From: Treponema sp.
Lineage (GTDB): Bacteria > Spirochaetota > Spirochaetia > Treponematales > Treponemataceae
Assembly: GCA_016297805.1 (NCBI GenBank)
Contig: JAEDFX010000009.1
Coordinates: forward strand, 1-42,798
DNA: 42,798 nucleotides
Reading direction: 5' to 3'
Of this stretch, positions 25,665 to 34,505 are shown piece by piece. How positions within the stretch are numbered: the stretch's first letter is position 1; every line of letters starts with the position of its first letter. The position numbers and the translations under genes are program-made. The notes beneath the pieces were generated by a model. It saw only the letters and a program-made list of their open reading frames with translations, did not search any database and had not been told where the DNA came from.

Positions 25665-27578
25665 TTAGAACTCATACCACTGTTCATCATTTGTAAGATA
25701 CCAGTCTGCCAGTAATTTTGAATCAGTTGTTCCACACCAGGAAATACTACCATTATTATTCAAAATAACAACACGTTTATTGTTCTGGCAGATACTTAAT
25801 GGAATTGAAGCTGAACGATTATATGCAAATCTCTTTTTAGTATTAAGGTTATAGCAATATACTTTATTCTTACCAATGTTCGTAAACAGGTTATTTCCAT
25901 TAAGATAAGTAAAAGCTTCAGAATCTTCGTCAGCAAATTTCAAGATGTTTGTCATCTGTTTATTATCTGTATTATATGCAAATACATAAGTATTTCTTCC
26001 AGATTCATCAGAAATTAAATTTATTCCGTAGATTGTATTTCCATTAGTACTTAAAGCATAAGTTACATTTCCCTTAACATTGATAGGAACTGTTTCCATA
26101 GTAGAAAGACTTACACTTAATAAAGGAACTGGAGGATTTGTTGCTGCAGATTTTGCAATATATAAATTTCCATTATTACAAATTACAGCATCCTGAATTC
26201 CTGAACCGGAATACATCTCCTTGAATTCTTTTGTACCGATATTATACGTATTAACAATAGAGTTACTCTCAATTTCAACAATATAATCATTATCATTATA
26301 TGTAAAAATATTTATGGATTGGATATTATTCTTAGGAGTAAAAAGAACTTCCGAAGTTTTTTTATCAAGATCCATTTTTGTAACGGGATTTCTAGTACCT
26401 TTACTCCATAAAATTACATTATTATCTCTATATTTTGTAATTTGGGTCTGTCCATCAGTAGAAGATAATTTATCAACAATCCCAGAATCATACGAAGATT
26501 TATAAATTGCATTTGAAGTAAGGAAGTAAAAATCTGAGTCAGATGGAACCATACCAAAAATCTTTGAATAAGCATTTTCAGTAATTTCAGTGAGATTATA
26601 TGTTGTAATAGAAGGATCTGAATCAGTTTTATAAATTGCTCCGTTTCGACCACCAAAGAAAATAGTTGCAGAATCTTTTATTGCTGTACTGATTGCAGCA
26701 TTTCCTCTAGGTCCTTTCATAGTTTTTACAATACGAGGATTTGAGACTGTTCCATTTTCCATATTTTCAAGCATTTTAAGTTCATAATTATTTCTTCCAT
26801 CATATTCTAAGTAGTAAAGATTAAAATCATTTTCTCTGGAAACTATAATTGGATTGTTAGCAGAAATTGAAGAAATAGTATTTCCTTTATATGCATTAAT
26901 AATATAAATCTGATTATCTCTTACACCAGCAAGAAATTTATTTTCATTATACATTACAACTTGGGATAAGCCTTGAGTAATAGAAAATTTAGCTTTTACT
27001 TTGCCATCAAGTAAATTGTAATAGGTGAGAGAACCTGCTGGTGAATAAAAAACACAGGTTTTTTCTGACTCACTGGTATTTATATAATTAACTATACTAG
27101 TATTAGTTTTAATTTTATCAACAACTGACCAGGTATTTGTTTTTACAAAAACAGCTCCATCTACAGTAGCTGTACCAATAATAAGATATGTTCCTTTAGC
27201 AGAAAAAGATAAGGATGTAATCGAATCAGAAAACTTTTTCTGATATTTTCTTGTAAAAGTTCTCCAATCCCAAACACTAACTTTATTTACTGATCCACCA
27301 TCAGTTTCATAAATAGCTATATCATTTCCATTTGGAGCAAGTGCTATCAATTTTATTCCTACATCAGAAAACTGATAATGTTCACCCTGATTGTCATCAC
27401 TCCATTTTACAACAAATCCATCTTCACCAGCTGAAAAAAAACTTCCTTCATAGCCAGTAGTAACTGCAGGAATAATTTTGTTTACCTGAGCTTGATGGGA
27501 CTGAGTTGAAATATGAGACTGAGCCCACATATTGAAAGTAATCAAAATTAGTAAAATATGTAAAATAGATTTTTTCAT
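25665..27578 (-). CDS. Exported beta-propeller (WD40-like) protein
   Basis: A 637-residue protein with a signal peptide ending near NMWAQ. The rest is made of short repeated beta units of the propeller kind: FSAGEDGFVVKWSD, NKVSVWDWRTF, SLSFSAKGTYLIIGTA, FFGGRNGAIYKTD and IYGINLISDESGRNTYVFAY. These resemble WD40/YVTN blades, probably one or two propellers. No enzymatic motif is visible, so a scaffolding or binding role in the periplasm is the best guess. An AGAGGA ribosome-binding site precedes the ATG. It follows rseP by 12 bases and is the last gene of the long housekeeping run. I cannot name it further. Confidence 0.82.
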   Translation of the reverse strand: MKKSILHILLILITFNMWAQSHISTQSHQAQVNKIIPAVTTGYEGSFFSAGEDGFVVKWSDDNQGEHYQFSDVGIKLIALAPNGNDIAIYETDGGSVNKVSVWDWRTFTRKYQKKFSDSITSLSFSAKGTYLIIGTATVDGAVFVKTNTWSVVDKIKTNTSIVNYINTSESEKTCVFYSPAGSLTYYNLLDGKVKAKFSITQGLSQVVMYNENKFLAGVRDNQIYIINAYKGNTISSISANNPIIVSRENDFNLYYLEYDGRNNYELKMLENMENGTVSNPRIVKTMKGPRGNAAISTAIKDSATIFFGGRNGAIYKTDSDPSITTYNLTEITENAYSKIFGMVPSDSDFYFLTSNAIYKSSYDSGIVDKLSSTDGQTQITKYRDNNVILWSKGTRNPVTKMDLDKKTSEVLFTPKNNIQSINIFTYNDNDYIVEIESNSIVNTYNIGTKEFKEMYSGSGIQDAVICNNGNLYIAKSAATNPPVPLLSVSLSTMETVPINVKGNVTYALSTNGNTIYGINLISDESGRNTYVFAYNTDNKQMTNILKFADEDSEAFTYLNGNNLFTNIGKNKVYCYNLNTKKRFAYNRSASIPLSICQNNKRVVILNNNGSISWCGTTDSKLLADWYLTNDEQWYEF

Positions 27579-27590
27579 ATATATATCCTC

Positions 27591-28697
27591 TTAGTTCTTA
27601 TGAATTAAGAACGAAATATCACCTTTAATTCCAATAATAAATAAAACAACAATAAATGCCAATCCAATAAATTGAATATAGTATTGAATTTTAGGGTTAA
27701 TTTTATGCCTAATTATAATTTCTATAAATGAAATGAGTATAATACCACCATCAAGAATAGGAATAGGAAGTAAATTCATAATAAAAAGTGAAAGGCTTAT
27801 TATTGCCATAAGATTTAAAATACTAATAAACCCTTGTCTAAAACTTTCAGAAAATCCATATTTGACAGTACTTCCTAACATCTCAGTTATTCTTACAGGA
27901 CCAGAGACTGCATTATCCAAATTTATTCCTTTAAATAGTATTTTTATACTTTTGAAAGTAAGCTTTACTGAATTAAAGGTTTCCATAACCCCTTGTGCAA
28001 TTGCTTGGAAAAAATTGTAATGAGGTGTTTCCTTTTTTAATAATTCAGATGTATCTGCAGCAATTCCAATTTTTCCAGTTCCAGAATTTTTATCCAGTTC
28101 TGTTCTTAAATTAAATGTAAGAATTTTATTATTTCTTTCAACAAATACTACTATATCTTCATCTGGTCTAATTGATATTTGCTCCAAAATATCAGAGAAA
28201 TCATCTGTTTTTATGTTATTAATTTTAATAATTTTATCGCCAGATTGAATACCAGCATTTTTAGCTACTGAAGAAGTTACATCGTCGTTTATTAAAATTT
28301 TATTTGAATAGGTGAAATAATAATACCCAATACCAGCTATAAGAGAGTAGGCAATTATTGAAAATATCAAATTAAAAAAAGGACCTGCAAATCCAATAAG
28401 AGCTCTTTTTAGAGGATGTATACCATATAAAGAATCTTTTTCAGCTTTTATTTCTGAAAGATTGCATTCAATTGCATTTTGAAAGTCTTTTTCACCTTTC
28501 ATTCCACAATAACCACCTAGTGGTAATAATGAAATTCTAAAATCAGTATCTCTTATTTTTCTATGAAATAGAATAGCACCCATTCCAATTGAAAAAGATT
28601 CAACTTTTACTCCAAAAAATTTAGCTGCAAGAAAATGACCAATTTCGTGGAATAAAATTAAAAAGCAAAGGCAAAGAAGGCCATAAAGCCATTTCAT
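27591..28697 (-). CDS. rseP: Site-2 zinc metalloprotease RseP
   Basis: A 368-residue intramembrane protease. HEIGH at 17-21 in the first helix is the zinc site, and LPLGGYCGMKGE follows. A PDZ domain at about 115-205 contains NAGIQSGDKIIKINNI. The C-terminal PIPILDGG carries the third zinc ligand. RseP cleaves anti-sigma factors and leftover signal peptides within the inner membrane. It overlaps dxr by four bases, in the same order as in other treponemes. Length and motifs are complete. One PDZ domain is visible rather than the two of the E. coli enzyme. Confidence 0.93.
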   Translation of the reverse strand: MKWLYGLLCLCFLILFHEIGHFLAAKFFGVKVESFSIGMGAILFHRKIRDTDFRISLLPLGGYCGMKGEKDFQNAIECNLSEIKAEKDSLYGIHPLKRALIGFAGPFFNLIFSIIAYSLIAGIGYYYFTYSNKILINDDVTSSVAKNAGIQSGDKIIKINNIKTDDFSDILEQISIRPDEDIVVFVERNNKILTFNLRTELDKNSGTGKIGIAADTSELLKKETPHYNFFQAIAQGVMETFNSVKLTFKSIKILFKGINLDNAVSGPVRITEMLGSTVKYGFSESFRQGFISILNLMAIISLSLFIMNLLPIPILDGGIILISFIEIIIRHKINPKIQYYIQFIGLAFIVVLFIIGIKGDISFLIHKN

Positions 28698-29782
28698 ACA
28701 AGCTCCGATGCAATCTTTCTAGCTTTTTTATCAGCTTCAAATACTGTTTCAAAGGAATCTATTTTTGTATTCCAGTTATAATCTAAAACCGAACGTACTA
28801 TTCTAGAAATATTCTGGTAATTAATCTTTTCATTTAAAAAACTATGAACCGCAACTTCATTTGCAGCATTAAATGCAATTGGATAACATCCTCCAAATTT
28901 TACGCACTCAAAGGCATAATTTAACAATGGAAAATCATTAAATCTTGGTTTATAGAAAGTCATGTTCTGCTCAAATAAATCAAAAGGTTCAAGATAAGAT
29001 TTTTTATTTTCAGGCCATGTAAGAGCACTATAAATTGGATGTTTCATATCAGGATCAGAAATCTGAGCATATAACATACCATCGTTTGTTCTAACTAAAG
29101 AATGAATTAAACTCTGAGGATGAACTACGACTTCAATTTGATCTGCTTTCACATCAAAGAGAAATGCCGCTTCAATTACTTCCAAACCTTTATTAGCAAG
29201 TGTTGAAGAATCAATTGTGATTTTTTTTCCCATCTTCCATGTTGGATGATTTAACGCCTGCTGAACCGTAACATTTTTCAATTGGTCTGTAGTGTAGGTT
29301 CTGAATGGACCTCCACTAGCAGTAATTACAATTTTTGAGATGTTTTCTTTTCCAATTCTTTCTACAAGATTAAAAATAGCTGAATGTTCGGAATCTACGG
29401 GTAATAATCTGGCTTTATTTTTTTTTGCTAAATCTTTAATTAAAGGACCAGCCATAACAATAGTTTCTTTATTTGCTAAAGCTAAATCTATACCATTTTC
29501 AAGAACAATTTTTGATGGTAATAATCCAGCCGCACCTGCTATTCCGTTAACAACTATATCAGGTTTTGATTCATCAATAAGTCTTTGAAAATCTTCTTCA
29601 GAATTTTTTTCTTTAGTTAAAAGAGTAGGGCATTTATAAAATGCACCAAGTTCATATAACTTATCTTTATTTGAATGAGCCTGTAAACCACAAATTTTAA
29701 AGTCTTCAGGCATATTATTTGCAATGTTTAATGTGTTTGAACCTATAGATCCAGTAGAACCTAAAACTAAAATTTTTTTCAT
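28694..29782 (-). CDS. dxr: 1-deoxy-D-xylulose 5-phosphate reductoisomerase
   Basis: A 362-residue enzyme. The NADPH loop is LGSTGSIGSNTL at 7-18. ANKETIVMAG, LPVDSEHSAIF with the metal ligands Asp and Glu, ASGGPFR and NHPTWKMGKKITIDSSTLANKG are the conserved DXR blocks. It converts DXP to 2-C-methylerythritol 4-phosphate, the first committed step of the non-mevalonate isoprenoid pathway. That pathway supplies the precursors of the undecaprenyl phosphate made by UppS, encoded two genes away. It overlaps rseP by four bases and follows cdsA by 17 bases. Confidence 0.97.
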   Translation of the reverse strand: MKKILVLGSTGSIGSNTLNIANNMPEDFKICGLQAHSNKDKLYELGAFYKCPTLLTKEKNSEEDFQRLIDESKPDIVVNGIAGAAGLLPSKIVLENGIDLALANKETIVMAGPLIKDLAKKNKARLLPVDSEHSAIFNLVERIGKENISKIVITASGGPFRTYTTDQLKNVTVQQALNHPTWKMGKKITIDSSTLANKGLEVIEAAFLFDVKADQIEVVVHPQSLIHSLVRTNDGMLYAQISDPDMKHPIYSALTWPENKKSYLEPFDLFEQNMTFYKPRFNDFPLLNYAFECVKFGGCYPIAFNAANEVAVHSFLNEKINYQNISRIVRSVLDYNWNTKIDSFETVFEADKKARKIASELV

Positions 29783-29799
29783 ATAATCCTTAATTATAA

Positions 29800-30633
29800 T
29801 TAAAAAAGAAAATAATAAACAATGTAAAATACAGGTGCAGCAATTAAGATTGAATCAATTGAATCAAGTACACCGCCGCGACCAGGAATAATATTTCCAC
29901 TATCCTTTACATTACAAGATCTCTTGAATACAGATTCAATTAAATCACCGACTATTGAAGAAAAAGCAGTGAAGAAACCAAGAATAATTACTTTGCTTAT
30001 AGGAAAATTTAAAATATCATTAAAAATAAATGCGTAAATAACACCACATACAACAGAAGCTAAAAGACCGCCAATAAAACCCACAAGACTTTTATTTGGA
30101 CTTGCAGCTATATATCCTCTTGTTGATTTACCAAAAAGAATACCAAAGAACCAGGCTCCTGAATCGCACATAAAAACAAACAAAAGAAACAAACAAATTA
30201 TATAAGTAGAGTTTTCTAAAGTTGTAAGTCTAGAAAGAAAAGTCATTAAAAATCCGCAGTAAAAAATAATCAGCATAGAATATGCAATTTTCGATACAGA
30301 ATTCTCAAATGACTTAGAAAACAAACTTTCAATAGCCATCAAAATCAGAGATTCACAGATAAAGAACCATGGAGCAATCTCTAAGGATAATCCTGCCAAA
30401 ATAAAAAGATAAGAAATGTAGGGAAGAATTGCAGTTAAAATTAAAATAACAGATTTTGGAAAAAGAGCCTTTTTGTTTGAAAGCATATTATAGAACTCAT
30501 TTGCACCAACAACAGCAAACAGGCTAAGACAGATTTGTAATAATAAATGATTACAATATTTAAGACTTACAATTGCAAAAACTAAAGGAATACCAATAAA
30601 AAAAGTAAAAAGTCTTTTTATAGTTTTGTTCAT
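29800..30633 (-). CDS. cdsA: Phosphatidate cytidylyltransferase
   Basis: A 277-residue polytopic enzyme with about eight helices. The C-terminal signature is recognisable as FKRSCNVKDSGNIIPGRGG followed by VLDSIDS. It makes CDP-diacylglycerol from phosphatidate and CTP in the inner membrane, the branch point for phospholipids. The usual LDRID reads LDSID here, with Ser in place of the conserved Arg, while the metal-binding aspartates remain. The gene lies between uppS and dxr in the standard treponemal order with short gaps, so it is very likely functional. Confidence 0.93.
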   Translation of the reverse strand: MNKTIKRLFTFFIGIPLVFAIVSLKYCNHLLLQICLSLFAVVGANEFYNMLSNKKALFPKSVILILTAILPYISYLFILAGLSLEIAPWFFICESLILMAIESLFSKSFENSVSKIAYSMLIIFYCGFLMTFLSRLTTLENSTYIICLFLLFVFMCDSGAWFFGILFGKSTRGYIAASPNKSLVGFIGGLLASVVCGVIYAFIFNDILNFPISKVIILGFFTAFSSIVGDLIESVFKRSCNVKDSGNIIPGRGGVLDSIDSILIAAPVFYIVYYFLF

Positions 30634-30646
30634 ATTATGATCCTAC

Positions 30647-31363
30647 CTATTTTTTCGACGCTTTTTCTGCTCCAAACCTTCTATTTCTATGCTGGAAATC
30701 TTCAATATGTTTAATGAATTCCTCATCTGAATAATCAGGCCAAAGTGTATCTGTATATATTTGTTCAGCATATGGAATATGCCAAAGCAGATAATTACTA
30801 AGTCGTTGTTCACCGCCAGTTCTGATTAGTAAATCAACATCTGGTGATTCAGGCATATCTAAACATTTTGAAAAATATTCTTCCGTAATCAAATCAGAAG
30901 AAACTTTATTTTCAACTATTTTTTTTATGCCCCTTAAAATTTCATCTCTTCCACCATAATTAATTGCAAGATTTAAAGTCATGCCTGTGAAGTCTTTTGT
31001 ATCATCAACAGCTTCTTTAATATCTTTTTTAATGCTTACAGGAAGAGCATCAATATTTCCAATGTGATTGAGTTTAATACCATTCTCTTTATAAAAATCT
31101 AATTCTCCACAAAGATGAATGTGAATAAGGTTCATTAAAAAACCAACTTCCTGTTCTGCTCTTTTCCAGTTTTCTGTTGAGAATACATATAGAGTAAGGT
31201 ATTTTATACCAAGGTTAGAAGCCAACTTCACAATACGTTTAACTGTATGAAGCCCCTGGTCATGTCCTGAAGTGCGTGGTAATTTTCTTGCTTGTGCCCA
31301 TCTTCCATTACCGTCCATTGTAATTGCAACGTGTAATGGAAGATTTTCTTTATCGATAGACAT
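30647..31363 (-). CDS. uppS: Undecaprenyl diphosphate synthase
   Basis: A 238-residue cis-prenyltransferase. It has MDGNGRWAQARKLPR from 16 with catalytic D17, the GHDQG helix start, YLTLYVFSTENWKR, NLAINYGGRDEI and the closing DLLIRTGGEQRLSNYLLW. It extends farnesyl diphosphate with isopentenyl diphosphate to the C55 carrier needed for peptidoglycan and the surface glycans of the first 17 kb. Its ATG overlaps the frr stop by one base (TAATG), so translation is coupled. Confidence 0.97.
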   Translation of the reverse strand: MSIDKENLPLHVAITMDGNGRWAQARKLPRTSGHDQGLHTVKRIVKLASNLGIKYLTLYVFSTENWKRAEQEVGFLMNLIHIHLCGELDFYKENGIKLNHIGNIDALPVSIKKDIKEAVDDTKDFTGMTLNLAINYGGRDEILRGIKKIVENKVSSDLITEEYFSKCLDMPESPDVDLLIRTGGEQRLSNYLLWHIPYAEQIYTDTLWPDYSDEEFIKHIEDFQHRNRRFGAEKASKK

Positions 31364-31905
31364 TAGTTCTGTAAGATATCCTTTTCTTTTGAATCGTAAA
31401 TCTTGTTAATTTCTTCGATATATTTATCTGTAAGTTTCTGAAGCTTGTCAGTTTCAGTCTTAAGACCATCTTCTGTTAATGTTCCATCTTTCTGCTGTTT
31501 TTTAAGATCATCATTTCCGTCGCGACGGATATTGCGGATAGCTGTACGACTGTTTTCTGCAATAGTTTTTGCCTGTTTAACAAGTTCTTTACGACGATCT
31601 GCTGTAAGAGCAGGGATAGAAATACGGATTACTTTTCCATCATTAGAAGGATTTAATCCAAGGTCTGCAACCTGAATTGCTTTTTCAATTTCAGAGATAA
31701 GAGATTTATCAAAAGGAGTGATAATAACAGAGCGAGCTTCTGGAATTGCAATTGTTGCAACCTGATTCAATGGAGATTTAGTTCCATAATAGTCAACTCT
31801 TACTTTATCAAAAATTGCTGCATTAGCACGTCCAGTTCTGATTGTATTAAATGAATCTTTCAAAGCGGAGATTGTTTTCTCCATTCTTTCTTCCATGTCT
31901 GCCAT
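31363..31905 (-). CDS. frr: Ribosome recycling factor
   Basis: I start at the ATG at 31905, giving 180 residues that begin MADMEERMEKTISAL. An in-frame start at 31941 would add 12 residues and bypass the AGGGGA ribosome-binding site placed just before 31905. Conserved blocks are RTGRANAAIFDKVRVDYYG, TPLNQ-like SPLNQVATI, the hinge region, NPSNDGKVIRISIPALT, and RRDGNDDLKK. It splits post-termination ribosomes with EF-G. An 85-base gap containing a palindromic repeat separates it from tsf. Confidence 0.96.
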   Translation of the reverse strand: MADMEERMEKTISALKDSFNTIRTGRANAAIFDKVRVDYYGTKSPLNQVATIAIPEARSVIITPFDKSLISEIEKAIQVADLGLNPSNDGKVIRISIPALTADRRKELVKQAKTIAENSRTAIRNIRRDGNDDLKKQQKDGTLTEDGLKTETDKLQKLTDKYIEEINKIYDSKEKDILQN

Positions 31906-31928
31906 TTTTATTCCCCTATAGAATATAG

Positions 31929-31954
31929 ATCCTCGGGACATGCCCGAGGATGAC
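31929..31954. repeat. Palindromic repeat between tsf and frr
   Basis: ATCCTCGGG and CCCGAGGAT pair in a perfect 9-bp stem (31929-31937 and 31943-31951) around the loop ACATG, followed by GAC. A smaller ATGAC/GTCAT inverted repeat continues to 31964. It has no T run and so is not a standard terminator. It shares its outer frame with the palindrome at 42281-42306. Confidence 0.7.
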
Positions 31955-31990
31955 TATACGTCATTGCCAGAAAATCCAGCAATCTATTAT

Positions 31991-32827
31991 TTATTTACCA
32001 AGAACGAAAAGTTTAGAAGTAGCAAACTTGAGAGTTGCACCAGCTTCTTTTCCTACTTCTGCCAATTTAGCAGTAACAGTTTTCTTGTCGTCTTTTACGA
32101 ACATCTGGTCTTCAAAACAGATTTCTGCCAAGTGTTTGTTAATCTTACCCTGTAAGATTCCTTCCTTAACATTTTCTGGTTTTCCAGCCATTTTTTCATC
32201 CTGATCCATCTGAGCCTTGAAAATTTCTTTCTGTTCAGCAATGTATGATTCAGGAACATCTTTCTTAGATGTATAAGCAGGTGTGAAAGCTGCGATATGA
32301 AGACATGAATCTTTAGCAAATGTTTTAACAACATCAGCTGTAGATCCGTCAACAACTACAACAGCACCTGTTTTGAAGTCTGAGTGTACATAGTAAGCAG
32401 CAGAAGCAGTTGCAGGTACATCAATAACTTCAACTTTAGCTACTTTCATGTTTTCACGAATTGAAACCTTAAGAGGTTCAAGAATAGACTCATGTTCAGC
32501 TTCAACTTTTGTATAACCCTTAGAAAGAGTTACATCAAGCAATTTTTCACCAGTTGCAATAAAATCAGCATTCTTAGCAACAAAGTCTGTTTCACAAGTA
32601 AGTTCAACTACTGCAATTTTATTTCCTTCCTGACGAATGAACAAACGACCCTCAGAAGTAGCACGTTCTGAACGTTTAGCCATTGCGGCAAGACCTTTTT
32701 CTTTAAGAGATTTTTCTGCTTCTGCAATGTCACCATTACATTCTGTAAGGGCTTTTTTGCATTCCATCATACCAGCACCAGTTCTTTCACGGAGTGCTTT
32801 TACATCAGCTGCTGTAATTTCTGCCAT
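31991..32827 (-). CDS. tsf: Elongation factor Ts
   Basis: A 278-residue protein. VKALRERTGAGMMECKKAL is the N-terminal UBA-like signature, and ELTCETDFVAKNADF is the TDF motif that opens EF-Tu to release GDP. The rest covers the two core subdomains, with a short C-terminal end. It recycles EF-Tu-GDP during elongation. It follows rpsB by three bases behind an AAGGA site, in the near-universal rpsB-tsf arrangement. Codon use is regular, as expected for a highly expressed gene. Confidence 0.97.
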   Translation of the reverse strand: MAEITAADVKALRERTGAGMMECKKALTECNGDIAEAEKSLKEKGLAAMAKRSERATSEGRLFIRQEGNKIAVVELTCETDFVAKNADFIATGEKLLDVTLSKGYTKVEAEHESILEPLKVSIRENMKVAKVEVIDVPATASAAYYVHSDFKTGAVVVVDGSTADVVKTFAKDSCLHIAAFTPAYTSKKDVPESYIAEQKEIFKAQMDQDEKMAGKPENVKEGILQGKINKHLAEICFEDQMFVKDDKKTVTAKLAEVGKEAGATLKFATSKLFVLGK

Positions 32828-32830
32828 AAT

Positions 32831-33697
32831 TTAGTCCTTATAAATTTTATCTTCGTCTACGAGACTGTCTTTTTCATCAGCAGCAACATCTTCTTCTTTT
32901 GCTTCTGTTGGCTGGTAGTTAGAATAGTCAACGATTTCTTCGTCTTCATTCTTAACTGCTGCGTCTGTAGTTACTTCTTCATCGTCATTAAGATTTTCAA
33001 GAATCTTAAGTCCAGCTTCATTGTCTGATTCAATTACTGCGTTAGCAATGATTGAAGTGAACAAAGAAATAGCACGAATAGCATCATCGTTACCTGGAAT
33101 AGGGAAGTCAATTCCTTCTGGGTTACAGTTTGTATCAACTACTGCGATGATTGGGATACCCATTCTGCGAGCTTCTGCAACTGCAAGCTGTTCTTTGTGT
33201 GTATCAATAATGAAGATTGCTCCTGGGAGTTCCTTCATTTCTTTAATACCACCAAGGTTTTTTTCGAGCTTAGCTTTTTCTTTCAAAAGAGCTGAAACTT
33301 CTTTCTTTGTAAGATTATCGAAAGTACCATCAATTTCCATCTTTTCGATTTTCTTGAGGCGCTGAAGTGATTTTTTGATTGTAGAGAAGTTTGTAAGCAT
33401 ACCACCAAGCCAGCGGTTGTTTACATAGTACATGCCACAGCGTTCTGCTTCTTTCTGAACAGCCTGCTGAGCCTGTTTTTTAGTTCCTACGAAGAGGATT
33501 GATTTGCCAGATGCAGTAACTTTACGTACTTCATCATAGCCGTCTTTAATTGCAGCAATTGTTTTCTGCAAATCGATAATGTGGATACCATTGCGTTCTG
33601 CGAAGATGTACTTCTTCATACGTGGATCCCAGCGTTTTACCTGATGTCCGAAGTGAACTCCAGATTCCAACAGGTTTTTCATTGTTACTACTGCCAT
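32831..33697 (-). CDS. rpsB: 30S ribosomal protein S2
   Basis: A 288-residue protein. MKNLLESGVHFGHQVKRWDP, YIFAERNGIHIIDLQKT, NNRWLGGMLTNFSTI and PGNDDAIRAISLFTSIIA are S2 signatures. About 55 C-terminal residues after IANAVIESDN form an acidic tail absent from the E. coli protein. Such tails occur in other spirochetal S2 proteins. It binds the 30S head-body junction. It leads the operon rpsB-tsf-frr-uppS-cdsA-dxr-rseP. An AAGGAG site precedes the ATG. The 138-base leader shows no promoter I trust. Confidence 0.97.
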   Translation of the reverse strand: MAVVTMKNLLESGVHFGHQVKRWDPRMKKYIFAERNGIHIIDLQKTIAAIKDGYDEVRKVTASGKSILFVGTKKQAQQAVQKEAERCGMYYVNNRWLGGMLTNFSTIKKSLQRLKKIEKMEIDGTFDNLTKKEVSALLKEKAKLEKNLGGIKEMKELPGAIFIIDTHKEQLAVAEARRMGIPIIAVVDTNCNPEGIDFPIPGNDDAIRAISLFTSIIANAVIESDNEAGLKILENLNDDEEVTTDAAVKNEDEEIVDYSNYQPTEAKEEDVAADEKDSLVDEDKIYKD

Positions 33698-33835
33698 TTT
33701 CGTAACGCTCCTTCACGGGTTAATCTTTCTGAATAACTCCAGAATTTAACCACCAAACTCTGTTTCTCGAATCTCAAATGAGACCGGAAGATAAGTAATT
33801 CAATAAGAACTACTTTATATTTCGAGTCAACGACT

Positions 33836-34426
33836 CTATTCAAGGACAGAATATCCTTGTTCTTTCAATATATCGTAAAGTTCATAAATAGGCAACCCAA
33901 CTGCACCTGAATATGAACCATCAATTTTTGCTATAAAGCACGATGCCAGGCTTTGTATTCTATAACCACCTGCAGCACCATGCCATTCACCTGTTTCTAC
34001 ATACCAGTTAATTTCTTCAGAGGTCATAGGTGCAAATGTAACATTGGTTTTACATAAACGGGTAGTGGTATCATGAGTATGACCATTATACAAAACAATT
34101 GCAGTAACAACACTATGAGTTTTTCCCTGAAGCATTGTAAGATACTCAATTGCCTGTTCATGAGTTTCTGGTTTTCCTAATATTTTATCTTCAAAGATTA
34201 TAAGCGTATCTGCACCTAAAACCCATGGAATTTCCTGACCTGCAGGCAATGAATGAATGACTGCAGTAACCTTTTCTCTTGCGAGTAGTTCAGGAATCTG
34301 TTCCAGGTCAATAGCTGTCGTTAAAGTTTCGTCAATATTTGGAATTATAACTCTAAAAGGAATCTTTAACATTTTTAGAATTTCTTGTCTTCTAGGTGAT
34401 GATGAAGCTAAAATTATTGGTTCCAT
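33836..34426 (-). CDS. maf: Maf-type nucleoside triphosphate pyrophosphatase
   Basis: A 196-residue protein. It starts with ILASSSPRRQEIL, the Maf substrate loop. It has VLGADTLI with the catalytic Asp, GKPETHEQAIEYL, GKTHSVVTAIVL, and GAAGGYRIQSLAS. Maf proteins hydrolyse dTTP, UTP or modified nucleotides to monophosphates and have been tied to septation. The residues around the loop fit the dTTP/UTP subgroup (YhdE type), though I cannot be sure. An AAGGA ribosome-binding site precedes the ATG. A terminator between it and the upstream gene makes it a separate unit from the HEAT-like gene. Confidence 0.94.
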   Translation of the reverse strand: MEPIILASSSPRRQEILKMLKIPFRVIIPNIDETLTTAIDLEQIPELLAREKVTAVIHSLPAGQEIPWVLGADTLIIFEDKILGKPETHEQAIEYLTMLQGKTHSVVTAIVLYNGHTHDTTTRLCKTNVTFAPMTSEEINWYVETGEWHGAAGGYRIQSLASCFIAKIDGSYSGAVGLPIYELYDILKEQGYSVLE

Positions 34427-34454
34427 ACTATTCCTTATAATAAAGATGTATAAA

Positions 34455-34480
34455 AAAAGCTGTCTTCTAAGACAGCTTTT
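34455..34480. terminator. Bidirectional-looking terminator after the HEAT-like gene
   Basis: A perfect 12-bp stem AAAAGCTGTCTT/AAGACAGCTTTT (34455-34466 and 34469-34480) is flanked by an A run and a T run. It sits 26 bases after the stop of the minus-strand HEAT-like gene. Confidence 0.8.
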
Positions 34481-34505
34481 TCAATAAATATATAAATTTT
34501 AAAAA

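Noticed and set aside
31906..31941. Upstream ATG for frr adding 12 residues
   Set aside because: It overlaps the palindromic repeat, while an AGGGGA ribosome-binding site and the conserved N-terminus support 31905.
33816..33836. GAGTC-AAC-GACTC inverted repeat at the end of maf as a terminator
   Set aside because: The stem has five pairs, overlaps the stop codon and has no T run.
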